DNA of 57,836 nt from an uncultured Alphaproteobacteria bacterium (GTDB taxonomy: Bacteria > Pseudomonadota > Alphaproteobacteria > Rs-D84), in NCBI GenBank assembly GCA_904502095.1, contig CAJGDG010000006.1, positions 1 to 57,836 of the forward strand. The letters run 5' to 3'. A program made the translations under genes and the position numbers. The notes under the pieces were generated by a model. That model was not told the DNA's origin, did no database searches, and saw only the letters and a program-made list of their open reading frames with translations. Of the stretch, positions 51,669-57,836 are shown piece after piece (within the stretch, counting starts at the first letter, position 1; every line of letters starts with the position of its first letter).

Positions 51669-53660
51669 CTACTCCACCAACAACAAATTATCTTCCAGTT
51701 TACGAATAGTATCACGAATTTCAGCTGCTAATTCAAATTCTAAATTTTCTGCTGCGCGCCGCATTTTCTGATTCAAGCTTTTAATTTCACGGCGCAACGA
51801 ATCCGCATCCATCACACCACCCGACTTATCATACACAAATCTGCGTGTTTTGTCAGTCTTTTCTTGTTTTTCGCCAACTTCGGCAAAAACGGCCTTGGAC
51901 ACAGTTTTTGGCACAATGTTATTCGCCGTATTATACGCCATCTGTTTTTCGCGTCTGCGCGCAGTTTCGTCCAGCGCCGCCCGCATAGAATCTGTAATTT
52001 TATCAGCATATAAAATAACGCGCCCATTGGCATTTCGTGCTGCGCGCCCAATTGTCTGAATCAACGAACGGGTCGAACGCAAAAAACCTTCTTTATCCGC
52101 ATCCATAATCGCAACCAATTCGCATTCAGGCACATCCAAACCTTCGCGCAGCAAATTAATTCCAACCAATACATCAAATTTACCAAGACGCAAATCACGC
52201 AACAAATCAATGCGTTCCAATGTTTCAATATCGCTGTGCAGATACTTTGCCCGCACCCCATTTTCGTTCAGATAATCGGTCAACTGTTCTGCCATCTTTT
52301 TAGTCAGCGTTGTCACCAATGCGCGACCGTTTATTTTTTTCAATTCATCTAACAAATCATCAACCTGATGAAGTGTTGGTCTGACATCACACAACGGATC
52401 TAATAACCCTGTTGGTCGAATAACTTGTTCTGAAACAATTCCACCAGATTGATTCAGTTCCCACTCGGCCGGTGTCGCAGATACAAATATAGTCTGCGGT
52501 CGCAAATTATCCCATTCATCAAAAGTCAATGGTCTGTTATCAATACAGGCCGGCAATCTGAAACCATATTGCGACAATGTTTCTTTGCGCGCACGGTCAC
52601 CGCGACTCATCGCGCCAATCTGAGGCACCGTCACATGACTTTCATCTATGAACAACACGGCATCTTTTGGCAAATATTCGAACAAAGTTGGTGGTGGCTG
52701 ACCCGGCAATCGCCCAGACAAATACCTGGAATAATTTTCAACCCCACGACAAGTCCCCGTGCTTTCCAGCATTTCAATATCGAAACTCACACGCTCTCGC
52801 AGCCTTTGTTCTTCCACATATTTCATATTTTCATGAAAGTATTCCAACCGTTCTTTTAAATCGGCGCGTATTTGAGACACAGCCTGCAAAACACTGGGCA
52901 TTGGGGTTGCATAGTGCGTATTTGGATAAACAGCAATTCTGTTTAACTTTTGCAGTTTTGCACCCGTCAAAGTATCAAATTCCCATATTTCTTCGATTTC
53001 ATCACCCCAAAAAGAAACCTTCCACCCCCTGTCCATCGCGTGCGAAGGAAAGATATCCAATGTATCGCCACGAACACGAAAATCCCCACGCACAGGTGCT
53101 ATATCATTTCGTTTGTACTGAATATCAACCAGCGAACGCATAACATCTGCACCAGAAATGATGTCTCCAACATTTAACACAAGGCGCATCCCAGCATATT
53201 GTTCTGGCGACCCCATACCATAAATAGACGACACGCTGGACACAACAACAACATCGCGTTCTTCCAGCATTGCGCGCGTTGCACTGTGACGCATACGGTC
53301 TAATTGCTCGTTTATCGATGCGTCTTTATCAATATAGGTATCTGTGGTTGGCAAATACGCCTCGGGCTGATAATAATCATAATACGACACAAAATATTCG
53401 ACATGATTGCGCGGAAAGAAAGACTTCATTTCTGTATACAATTGCGCAGCCAAAATCTTATTCGGCGCCATAATCAGCGCAGGTCGTCCCAGTTCTGCAA
53501 TAACATTTGCCATCGTAAATGTTTTACCCGACCCAGTCACACCCAACAACACCTGGGATTGACGCCCTTCTTGAACACCAGATACCAATTCAGATATGGC
53601 GGTCGGTTGATCGCCCATTGGTTTATAGTCGCTTTCAAGATAAAATTTTGCTTTATTCAT
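51669..53660 (-). CDS. uvrB: Excinuclease ABC subunit UvrB
   Basis: Damage-verifying helicase of nucleotide excision repair. 663 residues: GVTGSGKTFTMANV (Walker A), the beta-hairpin SYYDYYQPEAYLPTTDTYIDKD, FIDESHVT (motif II), SVSSIYGMGSPE, INLLREGLDVPE, QTIGRAARNANG and the C-terminal UVR domain (EIRDTIRKLEDNLL). Divergent from the AsmA-like gene. Confidence 0.97.
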   Translation of the reverse strand: MNKAKFYLESDYKPMGDQPTAISELVSGVQEGRQSQVLLGVTGSGKTFTMANVIAELGRPALIMAPNKILAAQLYTEMKSFFPRNHVEYFVSYYDYYQPEAYLPTTDTYIDKDASINEQLDRMRHSATRAMLEERDVVVVSSVSSIYGMGSPEQYAGMRLVLNVGDIISGADVMRSLVDIQYKRNDIAPVRGDFRVRGDTLDIFPSHAMDRGWKVSFWGDEIEEIWEFDTLTGAKLQKLNRIAVYPNTHYATPMPSVLQAVSQIRADLKERLEYFHENMKYVEEQRLRERVSFDIEMLESTGTCRGVENYSRYLSGRLPGQPPPTLFEYLPKDAVLFIDESHVTVPQIGAMSRGDRARKETLSQYGFRLPACIDNRPLTFDEWDNLRPQTIFVSATPAEWELNQSGGIVSEQVIRPTGLLDPLCDVRPTLHQVDDLLDELKKINGRALVTTLTKKMAEQLTDYLNENGVRAKYLHSDIETLERIDLLRDLRLGKFDVLVGINLLREGLDVPECELVAIMDADKEGFLRSTRSLIQTIGRAARNANGRVILYADKITDSMRAALDETARRREKQMAYNTANNIVPKTVSKAVFAEVGEKQEKTDKTRRFVYDKSGGVMDADSLRREIKSLNQKMRRAAENLEFELAAEIRDTIRKLEDNLLLVE

Positions 53661-53718
53661 TTTTTTATTAACAATCTTAAATATAATCCATTATAATCAA
53701 AATACAAGGAAAGAGAGA

Positions 53719-56193
53719 ATGGCATTAAAACCCAGACAAAAACGCAAGATTTTTATAACCACACTTTGCGTAATCGCTACGATTGCGCTGGCTGTAATTA
53801 TTATACCACCAATGATTACATTGAACAGCCTGCGCCCTGCGATTGAAAAATCGATTGTGGAACAAACATTAATTCCGACAAAACTAAACGGTGATATACA
53901 TTTCAGCCTGATTGGCGGCGCAACTGTTGTTGCACACGATGTAGAAATCCCGACGGCGCACATTGGGTCTATAATGTTTTCGATACCATTTCATAGCATT
54001 TATAACATAGAAAAAGCCAAATTAAACGGCCCGGTCGTGATATATGACGCAGATATAACCGTTGATAAATTAAGCCCAGCAATGTTTAATCACGACATAG
54101 AAATTTATGACAGCCGCCTTAACTTTATGGGCCGCAAATTTAAAATAGTCCGTGCAGATTTTACTGACGGCAAATTTTCAGGCATAATTCGCAGTCACGA
54201 CCATAAATACGATGTTGAATTCGTTGGCGACACATTCACAATAAAAAACAAAAATAATAATTTGGATTTAACAGGAAAAATATTTTCCGATGGCGATGTG
54301 TACGGAACACTAAGCATTGAAACAACCAACATAAACGAATGGTTTGGTTTTGACGAACCAAAAATCACCCGCCCTATTAAATTAACAACTGATTTTTATT
54401 GGAACGGCGGTGACGGGTATGAATTTAAGAACATAGAATCAGATAATTTTTCCGGCAACATTATAATGTCCGAAAATGGCGAAAGAACGATACAGCTGGT
54501 ATCAAATGATGCAACTTTTGACTTTTCGTTTTTAACTGCGCCAACAAAATTATTATACAAGACCAAATTTAATTTGGACTTTTATGGCCATTTAATATTT
54601 GGCAAGTATTCTTTTAATCACTTGCTGGTTGATGCAGTTGGTACAGACAAAGAATTAAAAATAAACAAAATTATTGCGGACGACATAAAAATATCGGGCG
54701 GCACAATAACAGCCAATGGCGCATCAGACATAAAAATAACAATGCCGTTCGAAGGTAAAGATGCAACTTGTGTATTTTCTGGCACCCCACAAAAATGGAC
54801 ATGCGCAGATTTTAAATACGACAATTACAGCGGCGCAATATCTGTAAATGGCGAAACATTTGATATGTCTGTCAAATCCAATCGCCCAATGCCCAGCAAT
54901 GAACGAATTCTGAATTTATTACACAAAATTGGCACAAACGGCATTTTAAACTTTGCTTTTTCAAATCTGGGTGGAACATACAAAATAAATAAAAACGACA
55001 TAACGCCAACTTATACATACGCCAAAGATAAAAATTTAAAATGGTTAAAAATAAATATGCCGTTTTTACCAGATTTTATTATGCAAGATTCTGGCGACTT
55101 TGTATGGTCAGACGGCACAATGATATTTATTCCACACAACAAAAAATGGCAACTGTCCATATACGATAATTTTTTCAGCCTGTCTGGAACTGACTTAAAA
55201 TCATGGGCACCAAATATTGATTTAAGATTTTTAAACAATACCAAATACGAAATATCTGGAAATTGGCGTGGCACCAAGATATCTAATTTAAAGCTGAATA
55301 TTTTTGGTCACAGTTTTTATGGATCTGCATCAAATAAAAATTTAACATTACACACAGACAAATTGGAATTAAACAAATTCATAAACACTGCGTTTTTTGA
55401 TGAATTTTCAGAAATGGAATTTTTATCAAATTCTCCTTTATTAACTTTGTTTGATTTGCCTGTAAACATATCGCTGTCTGCAGACGCGTTAATTTACGAC
55501 GGTAATGAATACAGACATTTTACATATGCGTTAAAAAACGATTCTCAAACATTTTCTATTACCGACGCATCACGCGGCAATATATTGGCAACAATCGACA
55601 AAGACAAAACGAACTATGAAATATTTGCCCAATTAAACAGATTTTTAATTAACGGCTGGTTTCTGTCATCCGATATGCCGTTAAATATCCGCGACACAAT
55701 GTTAACAGGCGAAATAAACCTGACCACACACGGAAAAATCGCACACGATATTTATTATAATATGGCGGGCAATTTAGACATGGTGTTTAACGGCGGAACC
55801 CTGCGCGGGTTATCATTTGATGAATTTTATGGATCTGCTGAAAACATAACCAACCTGAATGCTGAATACGCATTGGCACGCGCATTGGGCGGTGGCGAAA
55901 CCAAGATAAAAAATATGCGCATCATCGGCGATTATAAAGACGGAAACTTTGTCACCACACAACCAATAGAATTATCAATGCGCCACACAAATGCCATTGG
56001 TGGACTGGCGATACAAAACGGAAAAATGACCGCAGAATTTGATTTAACGCTGCGCGGAACAGCCCCAACCCCAGTGACGATTGAACTGGGGATATTGCCG
56101 GACAACAGCCGCAGTTATTCACTGTCTGAAATCATGCAAAGTTTAGACACAGGCTTTATGCGTGCATTTGTAAAAACACACGACAAGTTTTAG
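53719..56193 (+). CDS. AsmA-family protein
   Basis: 824 residues. One N-terminal membrane helix (about 12-33) then IIPPMITLNSLRPAIEKSI, the AsmA opening. The rest is long, repetitive beta structure, consistent with the grooved lipid-bridging tubes of the AsmA/TamB class. The C-terminal AsmA_2-like domain is visible (MVFNGGTLRGLSFDEFY, IKNMRIIGDYKDGNFVTTQPIELSM). GGAAAGAGAG precedes the ATG, with TATAAT at 53692-53697. Likely works in envelope lipid transport or outer-membrane homeostasis. Its end overlaps the convergent gene by four bases. Confidence 0.8.
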   Translation: MALKPRQKRKIFITTLCVIATIALAVIIIPPMITLNSLRPAIEKSIVEQTLIPTKLNGDIHFSLIGGATVVAHDVEIPTAHIGSIMFSIPFHSIYNIEKAKLNGPVVIYDADITVDKLSPAMFNHDIEIYDSRLNFMGRKFKIVRADFTDGKFSGIIRSHDHKYDVEFVGDTFTIKNKNNNLDLTGKIFSDGDVYGTLSIETTNINEWFGFDEPKITRPIKLTTDFYWNGGDGYEFKNIESDNFSGNIIMSENGERTIQLVSNDATFDFSFLTAPTKLLYKTKFNLDFYGHLIFGKYSFNHLLVDAVGTDKELKINKIIADDIKISGGTITANGASDIKITMPFEGKDATCVFSGTPQKWTCADFKYDNYSGAISVNGETFDMSVKSNRPMPSNERILNLLHKIGTNGILNFAFSNLGGTYKINKNDITPTYTYAKDKNLKWLKINMPFLPDFIMQDSGDFVWSDGTMIFIPHNKKWQLSIYDNFFSLSGTDLKSWAPNIDLRFLNNTKYEISGNWRGTKISNLKLNIFGHSFYGSASNKNLTLHTDKLELNKFINTAFFDEFSEMEFLSNSPLLTLFDLPVNISLSADALIYDGNEYRHFTYALKNDSQTFSITDASRGNILATIDKDKTNYEIFAQLNRFLINGWFLSSDMPLNIRDTMLTGEINLTTHGKIAHDIYYNMAGNLDMVFNGGTLRGLSFDEFYGSAENITNLNAEYALARALGGGETKIKNMRIIGDYKDGNFVTTQPIELSMRHTNAIGGLAIQNGKMTAEFDLTLRGTAPTPVTIELGILPDNSRSYSLSEIMQSLDTGFMRAFVKTHDKF

Positions 56194-56540
56194 TTTTGCA
56201 AACGACTTTCGAATTCGTGCTGCGAAATACTTTTACCACTTGCATCAGCGTAATAGGTATACCGTCCTATTTTAACACTGTGTAAACCATTGGCAAAGAA
56301 TCGTATATTTCTTTGCGCGCGCAGCAAAGTCTTATTTTGCCCGATTAAATCAGCGGTTGCGCCGAACAAAACACGCGACACGCGTCCCCAGACACCATGC
56401 ACAACATACGGCGCATATAAAACCCCGCCCCGCTTTTGCAGCCTTGAAACATTATACTTGTCATAATCAGCCTTTATTTTATTAGCCTGATATGCAGACA
56501 GGTTTAAATTTTGTGCCAGACTATTTATATATGCGTGCAT
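56190..56540 (-). CDS. Uncharacterised small basic protein (116 aa)
   Basis: The ATG at 56540 with GAGAG upstream is preferred over one nine codons earlier. The protein is basic, Tyr-rich and without signal peptide; GRVSRVLFGATADLIGQNKTLLRAQR is a possible amphipathic helix. No family recognised. Situated between the AsmA-like gene and aspS, with the aspS terminator upstream, so it has its own promoter. Confidence 0.6.
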   Translation of the reverse strand: MHAYINSLAQNLNLSAYQANKIKADYDKYNVSRLQKRGGVLYAPYVVHGVWGRVSRVLFGATADLIGQNKTLLRAQRNIRFFANGLHSVKIGRYTYYADASGKSISQHEFESRLQN

Positions 56541-56618
56541 TATATTCTCTCTTGTTTTATCCGGCATGCATTATATATTACAAACCCCAAACTTTTTACA
56601 GGTATGAATTCATAAAAA

Positions 56619-56641
56619 AAATCCCCCGATTTGGGGGATTT
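56619..56641 (-). terminator. Terminator of aspS
   Basis: Hairpin aaatccccc-gat-ttgggggattt with an A-run on the plus strand side (T-run on the minus strand), just after the aspS stop codon. Confidence 0.85.
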
Positions 56642-56648
56642 GTTTACA

Positions 56649-57836
56649 TCAGTTTTTCTTTCTGACTTGGATATGCACATCACGCAATTGCTGTTCTGTG
56701 ACATTAGTTGGCGCACCCAGCATCAAATCTTGTCCACGCTGATTTGTTGGGAACGCAACAACACCTCGCAGATTAGCTTCGCCTAAAATAATTTGAACCA
56801 ATCTGTCGATACCGAACGCGCAACCGCCGTGTGGTGGCGCACCATATTGGAACGCAGCATACATACCACCAAACTTTTCTTTTACAACATCTTCGCCATA
56901 TCCCGCGATTGCAAAAGCCTTTACCATAGTTTCTGGGTTATAGTTGCGCAACCCACCGCTGCAAATTTCAGCGCCATTCAAAACCATATCGAACTGATTT
57001 GCTTTGATTTCCAACGGATTACCATCTAATTCTCCCTTTGGCAAACTAAATGGATTGTGTCCAAAGTCAACTGCGCCCGTTTCTTCATTTAATTCATACA
57101 TTGGAAAATCTTCAATCCAGCAAAGACGGAATTCTTTTGGATTAATCAGATTTAAATCTTCACCCAATTTTGTACGCAGTTTTCCTGCAGCTTTGGCTGC
57201 GGCGCCCGCATTATCACAAACAAAGAACAAAGATGCATTGTCACCTGCGATTTCACGCAATTTTGCCAAACGCGCATCATCTAATTTCTTTGCAACAGGA
57301 CCTTTGGCTTCTTCGCCAAAAACGACATACGCTAATCCACCCAACCCCAGTTCTTTAACGGCATAATCGCCCAACTTATCAAACCAAGAACGTGGTTTGT
57401 CAGCAGAATTCGGTGCTGGAATTGCGCGCACTACACTGCCATTTTCAACAGCATTTGCAAAAATACCGAATTCAGAACCACGGAACACATCCGTCACATC
57501 GTGAATGATAATAGGATTACGCAAATCTGGTTTATCAGAACCATATTTCAACATCGCTTCATCAAACGATATATGTGGAATATCTTCGCCCAATATTGCA
57601 TCTGGTACAAACGCACGAATCAAATCAGGCATCAATGTATCGCCTACTTCCTGAATATCGCGCAAGTCAACAAACGACATTTCCAAATCCAACTGATAGA
57701 ATTCCAGCAATCTGTCTGCGCGCAAATCTTCATCGCGGAAACATGGCGCAATCTGGAAATATCTGTCAAATCCCGCAACCTGCAACAACTGTTTAAACTG
57801 CTGTGGCGCTTGTGGCAACGCATAGAACATACCATG
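56649..57836 (-). CDS. aspS: Aspartyl-tRNA synthetase, partial (N-terminus beyond right edge)
   Basis: Class II synthetase charging tRNA-Asp. The window holds the C-terminal 395 codons; the frame is open to the edge. Motif 2 is at the very start (QIAPCFRDEDLRADR after FYALPQAPQQFKQLL); the bacterial insertion domain follows (KYGSDKPDLRNP, SWFDKLGDYAVKELGLGGLAYVVF); motif 3 is GGCAFGIDRLVQIILG, then the ending VVAFPTNQRGQDLMLGAP. The MFYALPQ Met is internal, not a start. The N-terminal anticodon-binding domain is missing from view. Confidence 0.96.
   Translation of the reverse strand, partial: HGMFYALPQAPQQFKQLLQVAGFDRYFQIAPCFRDEDLRADRLLEFYQLDLEMSFVDLRDIQEVGDTLMPDLIRAFVPDAILGEDIPHISFDEAMLKYGSDKPDLRNPIIIHDVTDVFRGSEFGIFANAVENGSVVRAIPAPNSADKPRSWFDKLGDYAVKELGLGGLAYVVFGEEAKGPVAKKLDDARLAKLREIAGDNASLFFVCDNAGAAAKAAGKLRTKLGEDLNLINPKEFRLCWIEDFPMYELNEETGAVDFGHNPFSLPKGELDGNPLEIKANQFDMVLNGAEICSGGLRNYNPETMVKAFAIAGYGEDVVKEKFGGMYAAFQYGAPPHGGCAFGIDRLVQIILGEANLRGVVAFPTNQRGQDLMLGAPTNVTEQQLRDVHIQVRKKN

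Overview
The window looks like a stretch of chromosome from an AT-leaning alphaproteobacterium. The evidence is the gene content and order (yajC-secD-secF, MutL with an intact endonuclease motif, an alphaproteobacterial J-domain protein with an N-terminal Cys cluster, an alphaproteobacterial-type AddB, MltA-DciA, LolD and a LolC/E-type permease). Genes are tightly packed, often overlapping by a few bases, with short intergenic regions. A compact, possibly host-associated lineage is my inference; the sequence gives no species name.

Layout. 1-1.5 kb: the N-terminal part of a secreted Cys-repeat protein that runs off the left edge. 1.7-2.1 kb: a large inverted repeat and the first of four arrays of palindromic elements. 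2.1-11.8 kb (minus): ftsK, a PAP2 phosphatase, an S41-like protein that has lost its catalytic residues, secF, secD, yajC, mutL, greA. 11.8-16.6 kb (plus): lptG, a small membrane ORF, xerD, a J-domain gene, two outer-membrane beta-barrels. 16.6-24.3 kb: secB, mltA, dciA-like, ruvC, trxB, serS, an unknown gene, typA. 24.4-29.2 kb: five glycosyltransferase-type genes in two convergent groups, probably for a surface glycan. 29.2-40 kb: recA, an MFS transporter, yebC, ruvA, mnmE, addB, engB, rsmI and an LppC/LpoA-like lipoprotein. 40.2-41.3 kb: tRNA-Gly and tRNA-Tyr (cotranscribed), a PagL-like barrel and tRNA-Met. 41.3-43.9 kb: an AT-rich island carrying a methyltransferase-endonuclease pair. 44-51 kb: a CPVC membrane protein with a helical partner, a cluster of Cys-rich envelope proteins, lolD, lolC/E and a secretin-like lipoprotein. 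51-57.8 kb: tsaE, uvrB, an AsmA-like gene and the 3' part of aspS.

The most unusual feature is a family of about 100-122-nt palindromic elements in four arrays (1892-2113, 16627-16845, 31583-31902, 45100-45419). Each unit has a nearly constant core (GTAGTGTAC..ACGCTAC) between unit-specific complementary arms, and a constant AT-rich palindrome lies beside it. In all four arrays the last unit lies flush with the stop codon of a minus-strand gene (ftsK, secB, yebC, a Cys-rich gene). All arrays have the same orientation and recur every 13.5-15 kb. Several units have mismatched arms, as if neighbouring units had exchanged halves at the core.

Other points of note: tRNA 3'-end duplications next to tRNA-Tyr and tRNA-Met; a Ser-rich leader ORF upstream of serS; sigma70-type promoters (TTGcan-N16/17-TATAAT) placed so close to start codons that lptG, an orphan lipoprotein gene and perhaps the LppC-like gene may be read from leaderless mRNAs; and two neighbouring proteins sharing an identical six-cysteine spacing.
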